In this document: positions 9,923 to 18,935 of the stretch, one piece after another
How positions within the stretch are numbered: position 1 is the stretch's first letter
Layout: the number at the start of each line of letters is the position of its first letter
DNA from: an uncultured Lachnospiraceae bacterium
GTDB lineage: Bacteria; Bacillota; Clostridia; Lachnospirales; Lachnospiraceae
Reading direction: 5' to 3'
Length of the DNA: 64,000 bases
Assembly: GCA_910577735.1 (NCBI GenBank)
Contig: CAJTOO010000011.1
Span: forward strand, 97,216 to 161,215
Position numbers and translations under genes: made by a program
The notes under the pieces: generated by a model
What the model was told of the DNA's origin: nothing
Databases searched by the model: none
Seen by the model: only the letters and a program-made list of their open reading frames with translations

Positions 9923-10264
9923 TTATGTACCCAGTTCCAGGCTGATCATCAGTCCTTCATTGACCGCTTTCATGATATCGTGATCCAAATGACAGACACG
10001 GTCCTTCAACCGTTGTTTATCAATCGTGCGAAGCTGTTCCAGCAAAATCACAGAATCCTTAACCATATCATATTTGCCTGCATTCAGTTCTATGTGCGTG
10101 GGAAGCTTTGCCTTATTCATCTTTGAAGTGATGGCCGCACAGATCACAGTCGGACTGTGTTTATTCCCCACGTCATTCTGTATAATGAGCACCGGACGCA
10201 CGCCGCCCTGCTCAGAGCCGATTACCGGCCTTAAGTCTGCATAATAAATATCTCCTCTTCTCAT
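9923..10264 (-). CDS. mazF: MazF/PemK-type mRNA endoribonuclease
   Basis: Sequence-specific RNA-cleaving toxin of the CcdB/MazF fold, closest in look to Bacillus NdoA/EndoA. The 113 residues start MRRGDIYYADL, with GSEQGGVRPVLIIQND and the conserved TSK and EQLRTIDKQRL segments that carry the family's active-site residues. In Bacillus the gene order is alr-antitoxin-toxin. Here alr lies directly upstream, but the 77-bp gap between alr and mazF contains no antitoxin reading frame. The toxin therefore looks orphaned, or its partner is elsewhere. The ribosome site AGGAAGTG precedes the start at 10264. Confidence 0.93.
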   Translation of the reverse strand: MRRGDIYYADLRPVIGSEQGGVRPVLIIQNDVGNKHSPTVICAAITSKMNKAKLPTHIELNAGKYDMVKDSVILLEQLRTIDKQRLKDRVCHLDHDIMKAVNEGLMISLELGT

Positions 10265-10341
10265 TACCTACACTTCCTTTGATCAATCTAGCAATCCATA
10301 TGATTTCCAGCAATAGTATTGCCAGTTTCTCCAAAGGGTAA

Positions 10342-11517
10342 TCAGTCATTATAATAATCTTTTGTTGCCACTATTCTTCTGTCTTTCAGATATACTCTGG
10401 GGATTCGTTTGCCCAGGTCACAGGCCAGTTCATAATTAAATCTGCCGGAGAGAGCACCCAGTAGTTCCATGCTGATCTCCTCCTCACCATCTCTGCCAAG
10501 CAGCGTCACCTCATCCTGGGATTCCACACCCTTTATATGCGTGACATCCACCATGAACTGATCCATGCATACTCTTCCAAGTATCGGGGCCCTTTCTCCC
10601 CGGATCAGCACATAGCCCTTTCCTGACAGACTTCTGGGATACCCGTCTCCATACCCCACTGGTATGGTGGCAATCATAGTCTTCGCTTTGGTGACATAGG
10701 TACCGCCATAGCTTACCGGCACACCCGCCTCCACTTCTTTCACATAGACCACATGGCTCTTTAAAGAAAGTACCGGCTGCAGTGAGATAATATCCCTGGA
10801 AACTTCCTCGGAAGGCCAGAGTCCATAAAGCGTGATGCCGGCCCGGACCACATCCAAATTTGCCTCCGGCAGCTCTACAATCCCGGCACTGTTGGAACAG
10901 TGTCTGACGGGGATGCGGCAGCCCAATCTGGTCTCAACCCGCTCCGCAAACCCAAGGAAACGCGCAAGCTGTTCTCTGGCGTTGGTTTTATCTGCCTCAT
11001 CTGCCCTGGCAAAATGCGTGAAAATTCCTTCCACTTCGATTCCTTCCATATGTATCAGCTTCGCCACAAAGGTGAGTCCGTTCTCATCAGGACAGATGCC
11101 GACTCTTGTCATCCCGGTGTCCACTTTCACATGCACGCGGACCTTTTTGCCAACCTTCCGGGCACAGGCAGCAAGTTCCTCTGCACTGTCCATGCGAAAT
11201 ACTGCCGGACATATCTCCCGCTGTATGATTTCTTCATAGCTATAAGGGAAGGTATACCCTAATATCAGAATCGGTTTCTTAAGCCCTGCATTTCTCAGCA
11301 TAAATGCTTCTTCTGCCGTAGCCACCGCATAGCCCGACACATAGGGAATGCCTTCCAGCTCCCTGCCGATAGGCACGGCTCCGTGACCGTAGCCATCGGT
11401 CTTAATGACCCCCATTATCTTCGTTCCCACAGAAAGGTTCTGATGCATCTGTTCCATATTGTGACGGACTGCATCAAGATCTATTGCAGCATAAACCCGC
11501 TGATAGTTGTCTAACAT
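10342..11517 (-). CDS. alr: Alanine racemase
   Basis: PLP enzyme that interconverts L- and D-alanine for peptidoglycan. The family N-terminus YQRVYAAIDLDAV is followed by the PLP-lysine segment IMGVIKTDGYGHG, and the C-terminal catalytic tyrosine lies in GVPVSYGGTY. Two starts are credible. ATG 11517 has GGAGG 5 bp upstream and begins 11 bp after the nnr stop. ATG 11541 has AGGAGG but overlaps nnr. I chose 11517 because it gives the usual family N-terminus. It is tightly linked to nnr upstream and mazF downstream. About 391 residues is a standard length. Confidence 0.95.
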   Translation of the reverse strand: MLDNYQRVYAAIDLDAVRHNMEQMHQNLSVGTKIMGVIKTDGYGHGAVPIGRELEGIPYVSGYAVATAEEAFMLRNAGLKKPILILGYTFPYSYEEIIQREICPAVFRMDSAEELAACARKVGKKVRVHVKVDTGMTRVGICPDENGLTFVAKLIHMEGIEVEGIFTHFARADEADKTNAREQLARFLGFAERVETRLGCRIPVRHCSNSAGIVELPEANLDVVRAGITLYGLWPSEEVSRDIISLQPVLSLKSHVVYVKEVEAGVPVSYGGTYVTKAKTMIATIPVGYGDGYPRSLSGKGYVLIRGERAPILGRVCMDQFMVDVTHIKGVESQDEVTLLGRDGEEEISMELLGALSGRFNYELACDLGKRIPRVYLKDRRIVATKDYYND

Positions 11518-11528
11518 ATTTTCCTCCG

Positions 11529-13112
11529 TTATCTTCCACATTGTTCCTCCTGCCGGCATGCCCTGACTGCGGCAGGAATCTGCGCAAGAATATCCGTTGC
11601 CGTCATGGCATCCTGCGTGACTGCCTCCGCTCCATAATCACCAGCCAATCCATGCAGATACACCCCGATCTCTGCAGCTTCACGCCCATCCATACCCTGG
11701 GCCAGAAGCCCTGTCACCATACCAGCCAGCACATCTCCGCTTCCGGCAGTGGCCATGCCGGCATTTCCCGTGGTATTCAGATAACAGCTTTGTGAATCTG
11801 CCCGGGCCACTATAGTTCTTGCGTCTTTACAGATAATCGTACAGCCAAGTCTCTCAGCCAGCAGACGGGGGTATTGTGTAAAATGCTTTTTACAAGCCGC
11901 TGTCTCACAACCATAAAGCCTTCCAAACTCCCCCAGGTGCGGGGTAAGGATAATGTCTCTCTCCTGTCTGTTTTGCTGACCCAAATATGCCTGCAGATCT
12001 TTATCCCCAGCCAGCAGGTTCAGTCCATCCGCATCAATTACCAGGGGCAGGTCGCTTTCTTTGATACAATAGGAAAGCAGATGCCTTGCTGTATTCTCCT
12101 GTCCTATGCCGGGACCGATTAAAATGCAGTCAGCCCAGGAAACGGCTTCCTCCAACATGTTTCTGACTGCCAACGCTATCCTACTCTCATCCCTGGTCTC
12201 CCATTCGTCTGCATTGTAGGTCACAAGCATTGCTTCCGGTACATATTGTAGGACAGCATTCTGATTCTCAGTGGCCGTGACCACCTTCACCATGCCTGCA
12301 CCGGTACTGAACGTGCTTTTCGCTGCCAGCATTGCCGCACCGCAGATCTGCTTACTGCCGGCAATTACAAGCGCTTTGCCAAAGGTGCCTTTATTCCCAT
12401 CCGGGGCACGTTCCGGCAACAGTCCTTTCTGTGTGCCGCAATAAGTATACCAGACAGGCTTTTCCCCTAAGAAGCTTTTCTCATCAATCCCCATCTGACC
12501 GCAGACCAGCCTGCCGCAATATGTGGTCCCCGGATAAAGCATCTGACCCAGCTTATAAAATCCATAGGTAACGGTCAAATCTGCCCGCACAGCACAGCCC
12601 AATATCTCCCCCGTATCTGCACAGATTCCGGTAGGAATGTCTATGCTGCATACGAATGCATCCCTTTTATTGATCAGCTCCACTGTCTCTGCGTATTTTC
12701 CCGACACCGGCCTGGACAGCCCAACACCGAAAATGGCATCTATCACTATATCCATATCATATGTCACTTCTGACATTCTGCCAAAGATTCTGGCCCCATA
12801 GCTTTCCAGGATTTCCAACTGGCGCTTTGTCTCCTGTGTACAGTTTTGTGGTTCTGCCAACAGAACGAACTCCACAGAATACCCCTGCAGCAATAATAAT
12901 CTTCCCACTGCCAGCCCATCACCGCCATTATTCCCGCCGCCCGCCGCCACCAGGACGTGTTTATGTTCTTTCCCCAGGACAGCCTGCAAACTTTCCACTG
13001 TTGCAAGAGCTGCCCTTTCCATCAAAAGAAGTGACGGCATATGGTGAAAATCTATGGTATTTCTGTCATACTGCTTCATTTGTGAAGCAGTCACAAGATA
13101 TTCTTTCATCAT
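11529..13112 (-). CDS. nnr: Bifunctional NAD(P)H-hydrate repair enzyme
   Basis: Repairs hydrated NADH/NADPH. The N-terminal YjeF_N domain (about residues 1-215) epimerises R/S-NAD(P)HX: it opens YLVTASQMKQYDRNTI and carries VAAGGGNNGGDGLAVGR and DAIFGVGLSRPVSGKY. The C-terminal ribokinase-like dehydratase domain (about 230-515) shows GTFGKALVIAGS, LIGPGIG and GNAGMATAGSGDVLAGM. The 527-residue fused form is usual. The gene ends just before alr; in many Firmicutes this region also has acpS, which is absent here. The start at 13112 is followed by a second Met codon. Confidence 0.94.
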   Translation of the reverse strand: MMKEYLVTASQMKQYDRNTIDFHHMPSLLLMERAALATVESLQAVLGKEHKHVLVAAGGGNNGGDGLAVGRLLLLQGYSVEFVLLAEPQNCTQETKRQLEILESYGARIFGRMSEVTYDMDIVIDAIFGVGLSRPVSGKYAETVELINKRDAFVCSIDIPTGICADTGEILGCAVRADLTVTYGFYKLGQMLYPGTTYCGRLVCGQMGIDEKSFLGEKPVWYTYCGTQKGLLPERAPDGNKGTFGKALVIAGSKQICGAAMLAAKSTFSTGAGMVKVVTATENQNAVLQYVPEAMLVTYNADEWETRDESRIALAVRNMLEEAVSWADCILIGPGIGQENTARHLLSYCIKESDLPLVIDADGLNLLAGDKDLQAYLGQQNRQERDIILTPHLGEFGRLYGCETAACKKHFTQYPRLLAERLGCTIICKDARTIVARADSQSCYLNTTGNAGMATAGSGDVLAGMVTGLLAQGMDGREAAEIGVYLHGLAGDYGAEAVTQDAMTATDILAQIPAAVRACRQEEQCGR

Positions 13113-13216
13113 CCCCTCCGACTATCCGGCTGATTTTGAACCGAACGTTTCTATATGCCTTACCGATTCTGCTGCGCTTAGAACCTCTTCCCAGGAAGCA
13201 AGGAAGCGCCAAAACC

Positions 13217-13915
13217 CTAAGATTTCGACGCATCTGTATTTTCTTCCTTCGACTTTTCACCTTCTGTCTGTCCAGCCTGTTCCTTATCCTGTGCTTTCTT
13301 CTGATATTTTTCATCCGGATCGTACTTCATGTCAAAAAGTTCAATTACATCTGCTCCGAAAATATCATGCATATATGCATAAAGCCGATGAATCATGGCT
13401 TCCTTTTCCTGCTTGCGGACCACTTTCTTCTTCAGTTCCCTTCTGATTTCACTGATCCACTGCTCTATCTCCTCAAGTTCTTTTGTGTTTTCCTGTAATT
13501 TCTTATAACAGACTTCCATGGTGATGACCATCAGTTTATTGTTCAGCTGATTAATCTGCCGCGGCAGTTCCACCATTTCCTCTTCGTAAGCATCCAGCTT
13601 TTCATTACACTCATTGATCAGACGCTTATGATCAGTCATATCCTTGTCCTGCTTTTTGGTGGGATGTTCTCCCATCTCATCAGCCAGGATTACGACTTCA
13701 TCCATCAGCTTTTTTTTGAGCTTTTTGATTTCCTTACTTTCTGTGTTTACTTTTCCCTGACGCCTGATCAATTCATTCAATTCCTTCTCCGTGCTCTTAA
13801 TTTCCGAAGAATATTCCGCCTGGGTAAACAGTTTATGCCATTTATTATCCAGTGTCAGAATCGGAATCTTTCTGCCTATAAGCGCCTGTTTAAATGCTTC
13901 ATCTGATTTTGACAT
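13217..13915 (-). CDS. Coiled-coil hypothetical protein
   Basis: About 232 residues, almost entirely charged and helical. Lys/Glu heptad-like stretches run from residue 35 to 175 and the acidic/Ser tail ends ENTDASKS. No membrane segment, signal peptide or catalytic motif is visible. The N-terminal part (SDEAFKQALIGRKIPILTLDNKWHKLF) is the least repetitive and may be a small folded cap. ATG 13915 was chosen; a GTG at 13924 preceded by AGAAGG is an alternative. It lies 29 bp downstream of rex and 104 bp upstream of nnr on the same strand, so it probably shares the rex transcript. I do not recognise a function. Confidence 0.7.
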   Translation of the reverse strand: MSKSDEAFKQALIGRKIPILTLDNKWHKLFTQAEYSSEIKSTEKELNELIRRQGKVNTESKEIKKLKKKLMDEVVILADEMGEHPTKKQDKDMTDHKRLINECNEKLDAYEEEMVELPRQINQLNNKLMVITMEVCYKKLQENTKELEEIEQWISEIRRELKKKVVRKQEKEAMIHRLYAYMHDIFGADVIELFDMKYDPDEKYQKKAQDKEQAGQTEGEKSKEENTDASKS

Positions 13916-13944
13916 CCCCCACACACCCTTCTTCTTGTGTAGCC

Positions 13945-14583
13945 CTAGTCCCCATTCTCCCGGGAAGACAGATTATAAGAAAGTTTCATCAAACTATCCG
14001 ACAGATGTACATTTTCCACCTGAATCCGCTCCGGAACCCTCAAGTCCACATGGGCAAAATTCCATATTCCCTTGATCCCACAGTCTACCAGCTGCTCCGC
14101 CACTTCTACCGCACTGTTTTTGGGTATGGTGAGCACTGCAATATCAATCTCATTTTCCCGCACAAAGGCTTCCATCTCTTCCATGGGACGTACCGTAATC
14201 CCCCGTATCTTCCTGCCGCAGACCTGAGGATCCTTATCAAAAATTCCACGGAACAAAAATCCACGCCGTTCAAAATTCATGTAGTTAACAAGGGCCTGCC
14301 CCAAATGGCCCGCCCCGACAATAATCAGATTGTGCTCCTTATGAAGCCCCAGGATTTTACCGATTTCATCATATAAAAATCCCACATTGTATCCATAGCC
14401 CTGTTGTCCAAAACCGCCAAAATTATTCAGATCCTGCCTGATCTGCGAAGCTGTCACCTGCATAATGTCACTGAGTTCCTGTGAAGAAACCCGTTCTATC
14501 CCTTCATCTTTCAGTTCACCCAGATATCTGAAATACCTTGGCAAACGGCTGACCACAGTCTGTGAAATCTCCTTTTCTTCCAC
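13945..14583 (-). CDS. rex: Redox-sensing transcriptional repressor Rex
   Basis: Dimeric repressor that leaves DNA when the NADH/NAD+ ratio rises; it controls fermentation and hydrogenase genes in anaerobes. The winged-helix domain covers about residues 1-80 (RLPRYFRYLGEL and SQIRQDLNNFGGFGQQGYGY, the family DNA-reading segment). The Rossmann domain begins with IIVGAGHLGQAL near residue 90. A C-terminal swapped helix contains LMKLSYNLS. Length of 212 is standard. The GTG start at 14583 follows GGGGAGG. A sigma-A promoter and a Rex-like palindrome lie upstream, suggesting autoregulation. The neighbouring divergent ABC-F gene matches the Bacillus ydiF/rex (ydiH) neighbourhood. Confidence 0.97.
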   Translation of the reverse strand: MEEKEISQTVVSRLPRYFRYLGELKDEGIERVSSQELSDIMQVTASQIRQDLNNFGGFGQQGYGYNVGFLYDEIGKILGLHKEHNLIIVGAGHLGQALVNYMNFERRGFLFRGIFDKDPQVCGRKIRGITVRPMEEMEAFVRENEIDIAVLTIPKNSAVEVAEQLVDCGIKGIWNFAHVDLRVPERIQVENVHLSDSLMKLSYNLSSRENGD

Positions 14584-14702
14584 GATGCCGCCTCCCCAAA
14601 ATCCATATGATCTTTATGCCGTCATTCCCGATCGCACCCAAGACCATAGCGCATATCTCGCAATCGGGACTGCCCGGTTTTAAACTCCCTATATACCAGA
14701 TA

Positions 14703-14731
14703 AGTATACAACTGTGCTAAAATTATGTCAA
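14703..14731 (-). promoter_or_regulatory. rex promoter
   Basis: On the minus strand a perfect TTGACA (14726-14731) is followed by 17 bp and TATACT (14703-14708), a near-consensus sigma-A promoter. The leader to the rex GTG is about 115 nt and contains an imperfect TCCCGAT/ATCGGGA pairing. Confidence 0.85.
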
Positions 14732-14741
14732 TGAATTGACA
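14726..14741. promoter_or_regulatory. Rex-type operator overlapping the rex -35 box
   Basis: TGTCAAT-GA-ATTGACA is a perfect 7+2+7 inverted repeat. It fits the Rex pattern TTGTnAAnnnnTTnACAA except at the two outermost bases. Its left arm is the rex -35 hexamer, so bound protein would block rex transcription. It could also act on the divergent ABC-F gene. Confidence 0.7.
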
Positions 14742-14763
14742 GAGACTGTCCCTGCCTGTAAAC

Positions 14764-14772
14764 TGATATAAT
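14764..14772 (+). promoter_or_regulatory. Extended -10 promoter for the ABC-F gene
   Basis: TGATATAAT is an extended -10 element lying 33 bp before the chosen start. No good -35 is present at the normal spacing; a TTGACA at 14736-14741 is too far away. Confidence 0.5.
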
Positions 14773-14804
14773 ATATAATTTATCAGAAAGGTTTGGTACA
14801 TACT

Positions 14805-16781
14805 GTGATACTTTCAGTCAGTAATATCAATAAAGCATTTCATGAGGTCCCCGTTCTGCAAAACGTTTCCTTCCATATAGAAGACTATGACAAGGCCGCT
14901 ATCGTGGGAATCAACGGTGCAGGGAAGACCACGCTTCTCAGAATCATCATGGGAGAACTTACAGCCGACGAGGGCATGGTGACTATTTCCAAAGACAAGA
15001 CAGTGGGCTACTTATCCCAGCATGAAGCCGTTTCCGGTGAAAATACAATTTATGAAGAACTTCTATCCGTCAAACAGGATATCATTGATATGGAACAGAA
15101 AATGCACACCATCGAGCTGCAGATGAAGACCGCCGCCGGGGAGCATTTAGAGCAGCTCATGAACACATATGCCTCTTTGACACATGCTTATGAGGCTGCC
15201 AACGGCTATGCCTATAAAAGCGAGCTGACAGGTGTGTTAAAAGGACTTGGTTTCATGGAATCCGAGTTTCATAAATCTGTATCCACGCTCTCCGGCGGTC
15301 AGAAAACCCGCGTGGCGCTTGGTAAATTACTATTGCTAAAGCCGAACCTGATTATCTTAGACGAGCCAACCAACCATCTGGATCTTTCTTCCATCACCTG
15401 GCTGGAGACATATCTTCTGAACTATAAGGGCGCTGTCATTCTGGTCTCCCATGACCGTTATTTTCTTGACCGGATTGCCAACAAAGTGATTGAAATCGAT
15501 CATACCAAAGCCACTGTTTTTCATGGCAATTACACTGATTATGCCGCCGGTAAAGAAATGCTGCGCACAGCTGCTTACCATGCTTACATGAAACAGCAGC
15601 AGGAAATCAAACATCAGGAAGCCGTCATCGAAAAACTGAAATCCTTTAACCGGGAAAAGTCCATCAAACGGGCTGAGAGCCGGGAAAAAATGCTGAATAA
15701 GATTGAAGTACTGGAAAAACCTGTGGAAGTGCGTGCTGATATGCACCTGACACTGGAACCTAAATTCCCCAGCGGAAATGACGTTCTGCAGGTAGAATCT
15801 CTGTCCAAATCTTTCGGACCGCTCACTCTTTTTACCGATCTGTCTTTTGAGATAAAAAAGGGGGAACATGTGGCTATCATCGGTGACAATGGTACCGGAA
15901 AGACCACGATTCTTAAGATGATAAATGAACTGCTCCCTCCCGATCAGGGGATAATCCGGCTGGGAACTCATGTAGAGATTGGTTACTATGATCAGGAACA
16001 CCACGTACTGCATCCGGAAAAGACGCTTTTCGATGAGATTTCCGATGACTATCCGACGCTCACGAACACAGAAATACGCAACACACTGGCCGCCTTCCTC
16101 TTCACTGGTGAAGATGTCTTTAAGACAGTCAGAACCTTAAGCGGCGGTGAACGAGGCAGAATCTCCCTGGCGAAACTGATGCTGTCCGAAGCCAATTTTC
16201 TGATTTTGGACGAACCCACAAACCACCTGGATATCATGTCCAAAGAAATCCTGGAGGATGCCTTAAATGCCTATACCGGCACCATACTGTATGTCTCCCA
16301 TGACCGCTATTTTATCAATCGGACAGCCAGCAGAATTCTGGATTTAAACAGCCACGTACTCACAAACTATCTGGGCAATTATGACTATTACCTGGAAAAA
16401 AGGGAGGAACAGCTGGCACGGATTGCTGCCCAAAAAGCCGATGGCAGAACATCCAACAGCACGCCCCTTAACCTATCCCCTGTTACAGGAAATGCAAACA
16501 AAGACAGAACCGCAAATACGGCATCGGATACGAAGCTGGATTGGAAGGCCCATAAGGAACTCTCTGCCGCGAAACGTAAGCGCGAAAACGACCTTAAAAA
16601 GTGTGAGGAACGGATCGCACTGCTGGAAGCGCGCAATGAAGAGATTGAGACACTTATGTGTGCACCGGATGTTTGTACGAATGTGGCCAAACTGCAAGAG
16701 CTGAATCGGGAAAAAGAAGGAAATGACGAGGCGCTGACCGAACTGTACGCACAGTGGGAAATATTGGCGGAAGAAATGTAA
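14805..16781 (+). CDS. ABC-F family ATPase (YdiF-like)
   Basis: Soluble protein with two ABC domains and no membrane part. The ABC-F family acts on ribosomes (translation-factor or antibiotic-protection roles). Domain 1 has Walker A GINGAGKTTLL, signature LSGGQKTRVALGKLLL and LDEPTNHLDLSS. A charged linker spans about residues 235-315. Domain 2 has GDNGTGKTTIL, LSGGERGRISLAKLML and LDEPTNHLDIMS. A C-terminal coiled coil covers about 555-655. The GTG at 14805 gives the family start ILSVSNINKAF; a TTG at 14793 is the longer choice. It is divergent from rex. There is no evidence that it confers resistance. Confidence 0.9.
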   Translation: MILSVSNINKAFHEVPVLQNVSFHIEDYDKAAIVGINGAGKTTLLRIIMGELTADEGMVTISKDKTVGYLSQHEAVSGENTIYEELLSVKQDIIDMEQKMHTIELQMKTAAGEHLEQLMNTYASLTHAYEAANGYAYKSELTGVLKGLGFMESEFHKSVSTLSGGQKTRVALGKLLLLKPNLIILDEPTNHLDLSSITWLETYLLNYKGAVILVSHDRYFLDRIANKVIEIDHTKATVFHGNYTDYAAGKEMLRTAAYHAYMKQQQEIKHQEAVIEKLKSFNREKSIKRAESREKMLNKIEVLEKPVEVRADMHLTLEPKFPSGNDVLQVESLSKSFGPLTLFTDLSFEIKKGEHVAIIGDNGTGKTTILKMINELLPPDQGIIRLGTHVEIGYYDQEHHVLHPEKTLFDEISDDYPTLTNTEIRNTLAAFLFTGEDVFKTVRTLSGGERGRISLAKLMLSEANFLILDEPTNHLDIMSKEILEDALNAYTGTILYVSHDRYFINRTASRILDLNSHVLTNYLGNYDYYLEKREEQLARIAAQKADGRTSNSTPLNLSPVTGNANKDRTANTASDTKLDWKAHKELSAAKRKRENDLKKCEERIALLEARNEEIETLMCAPDVCTNVAKLQELNREKEGNDEALTELYAQWEILAEEM

Positions 16782-16807
16782 GGGGCCGAATACATATATT
16801 CGTCCCC
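16782..16807. terminator. Terminator hairpin between convergent ABC-F and icd
   Basis: GGGG-C-CGAATA / TATTCG-T-CCCC forms a ten-pair stem with one mismatch and a 4-nt loop, directly after the ABC-F stop. The following CCTCTTCTT is only moderately T-rich. It can fold on both strands and so may also end icd. Confidence 0.6.
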
Positions 16808-16853
16808 CTCTTCTTAGTTTGCTTATTCTGGTAATTCAGGATTATCCATGTTT

Positions 16854-18062
16854 TCATGATAAGGTATCCAGTGTTTTTCTGATTTCTTTGATGAAATCTT
16901 CACTATTCAAAACGGTTACATCCTTCAGCGAGGTGATCAGGGCGAGATCTTTGGTCATTTTACCCTGCTCGATGGTCTGAATGGTGGCTTTTTCAAGCTG
17001 ATCGGCAAAGGCCGTCAGCTCTTGATTGTTGTCCAGTTCACCGCGTTTGCGAAGGGCGCCTGTCCAGGCGAAGATGGTTGCCACAGAGTTGGTGGAAGTC
17101 TCCTCTCCTTTCAGATGCTTGTAATAATGTCTCTGCACAGTGCCGTGTGCCGCCTCATATTCGTAGACGCCATCTGGGGATACCAGAACAGAGGTCATCA
17201 TGGCCAGGGAACCGAAAGCGGAAGAAACCATATCGCTCATCACGTCTCCATCATAATTCTTGCAGGCCCAGATAAAGCCGCCCTTGGCCTTCATCACACG
17301 GGCTACGGCATCATCAATCAGGGTATAGAAATACTCAATGCCAGCTTCCTCAAATTTCTTCTGGTACTCTGCTTCATAGATTTCCCGGAAAATATCCTTA
17401 AAGTTGTGATCATACTTCTTGGAAATGGTATCTTTGGTAGCAAACCATAAATCCTGATGAATATCCAGTGCATAGTTAAAACATGACCTGGCAAAACTTG
17501 CAATGGATTTGTCGGTATTATGGATTCCCTGCAGAATACCAGGACCCGCAAATTCATGAATGGTCTCCCGAATCTGGGTGCCGTCCTTAGCCGTAAAGAC
17601 CAACTCTGCCTTTCCCTCTCCAGGTACTTTGATCTCCGTATTCTTATAGACATCTCCATAGGCATGACGCGCTAAGGTTATGGGTTTTTCCCAATTTCTC
17701 ACACAAGGCTCGATTCCCTTTACAACAATCGGCGCACGGAACACTGTACCGTCCAGAGCCGCACGTATTGTGCCATTGGGACTCTTCCACATCTCTTTCA
17801 GCTTATACTCTGTCATTCTGGCTGCATTCGGGGTAATGGTTGCACATTTGACTGCCACACCATACTTTTTGGTAGCTTCTGCTGAATCCAGGGTGACCTG
17901 ATCATCCGTCTCATTACGGCAGGTAAGCCCCAGATCATAATATTCCGTCTTTAAGTCAATGTAAGGTAATAACAGTTCGTCCTTAATCATCTTCCAGAGG
18001 ATTCTGGTCATCTCATCTCCGTCCATCTCCACCAGTGGTGTTGTCATTGTAATCTTGTCCAT
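16854..18062 (-). CDS. icd: NADP-dependent isocitrate dehydrogenase
   Basis: Oxidatively decarboxylates isocitrate to 2-oxoglutarate in the cytoplasm, mainly for glutamate supply in an anaerobe. The 402-residue protein is of the dimeric, eukaryote-like NADP type: it starts DKITMTTPLVEMDGDEMTRI and has the substrate loop SPNGTIRAALDGTVFR and the metal/substrate segment YDGDVMSDMVSSAFGSLAMMTS. The cofactor region is EAAHGTVQRHY. The start at 18062 has AAAGGCGG upstream. It lies 82 bp downstream of a GntR-family gene on the same strand with no terminator between, suggesting a gntR-icd operon. Confidence 0.95.
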   Translation of the reverse strand: MDKITMTTPLVEMDGDEMTRILWKMIKDELLLPYIDLKTEYYDLGLTCRNETDDQVTLDSAEATKKYGVAVKCATITPNAARMTEYKLKEMWKSPNGTIRAALDGTVFRAPIVVKGIEPCVRNWEKPITLARHAYGDVYKNTEIKVPGEGKAELVFTAKDGTQIRETIHEFAGPGILQGIHNTDKSIASFARSCFNYALDIHQDLWFATKDTISKKYDHNFKDIFREIYEAEYQKKFEEAGIEYFYTLIDDAVARVMKAKGGFIWACKNYDGDVMSDMVSSAFGSLAMMTSVLVSPDGVYEYEAAHGTVQRHYYKHLKGEETSTNSVATIFAWTGALRKRGELDNNQELTAFADQLEKATIQTIEQGKMTKDLALITSLKDVTVLNSEDFIKEIRKTLDTLS

Positions 18063-18144
18063 ATGTAATCCGCCTTTCTATTTATGTTCCATTGATAACC
18101 TGCCGAAAGCAAAACCAAAACTTCGCAAATAACCATATCGCATT

Positions 18145-18843
18145 TTAGGAGCCGCTTTCTTCTCCATATATTTCTTGCAGACCATTCTTCACCATATTAT
18201 CATAAGCATTTATCATATGCTGATTCGCCAGCTTCTCTGCCAGGTCTGCATCTTTTGCCTTAATAGCTTCCATAATCTGCCGGTGTTCTTCATTGGAAGC
18301 CCGTCCCCTCGTATTGGTAGCCAGAGTCCTTTGTCTGACACGAAGCACATATTGGTGAAAATCTTTTAAGGTGTGTTCCAGCATCTTGGAGTCACAGGCC
18401 TCATAGAGAATGTCATGAAAACGGTTATCCAGTTCCGCAATCTGATCCAGATGGCCTTTGTCCTCATGAAATTCCGCAAGATAAATGTTTTCTTCCATCT
18501 CTTCCATCTGTTCTTTCGTAATCTTATCTGTGGCAAGACGTGCACAAAGCCCTTCCAGAAGAGAACGGATCATGTAAATATCCTTTACATCTTTTGCCGT
18601 GATTCCGGTCACATAGGCGCCTTTGTTGGGTACAATCTGTATCAGTCCTTCCAGCTCCAACTGCCGGAACGCCTCCCTGACCGGTGTCCGACTGACTCCT
18701 AACTCTTCTCCAATCGCAACCTCTTTTAATTCTTCATATTCCTTATACTTGCCGCTCAATATGTCTTCCCTGAGTTTCTGGAAAACCCGGCCCCGCAGTG
18801 AATACTTATCGTTCACATCATGTTTGATATCATAGTTTGCCAT
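18145..18843 (-). CDS. GntR family regulator, FadR/FCD subgroup
   Basis: Probable metabolite-responsive repressor. The N-terminal winged helix (about residues 10-80) contains LREDILSGKYKEYEELKEVAIGEELGVSRTPVREAFRQLELEGLI, split here only by family helices. The FCD ligand domain (about 90-225) includes DIYMIRSLLEGLCARLA, ELDNRFHDILYEACDS and the metal-type histidine context EEHRQIMEAIKAKDA. Length of 232 is typical. It is directly upstream of icd and preceded by a promoter whose -10 lies inside a perfect GntR-type palindrome. Regulation of icd by a TCA-type acid is inference; the ligand is unknown. Confidence 0.9.
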   Translation of the reverse strand: MANYDIKHDVNDKYSLRGRVFQKLREDILSGKYKEYEELKEVAIGEELGVSRTPVREAFRQLELEGLIQIVPNKGAYVTGITAKDVKDIYMIRSLLEGLCARLATDKITKEQMEEMEENIYLAEFHEDKGHLDQIAELDNRFHDILYEACDSKMLEHTLKDFHQYVLRVRQRTLATNTRGRASNEEHRQIMEAIKAKDADLAEKLANQHMINAYDNMVKNGLQEIYGEESGS

Positions 18844-18935
18844 TTCGTTTCACATTTCCCTTTCTGACCTTCCCACGCTATCTCTTAAATAACCGGATAA
18901 TATATTGTGAGTTAGCAGAGTGTTTACCTCGTATA

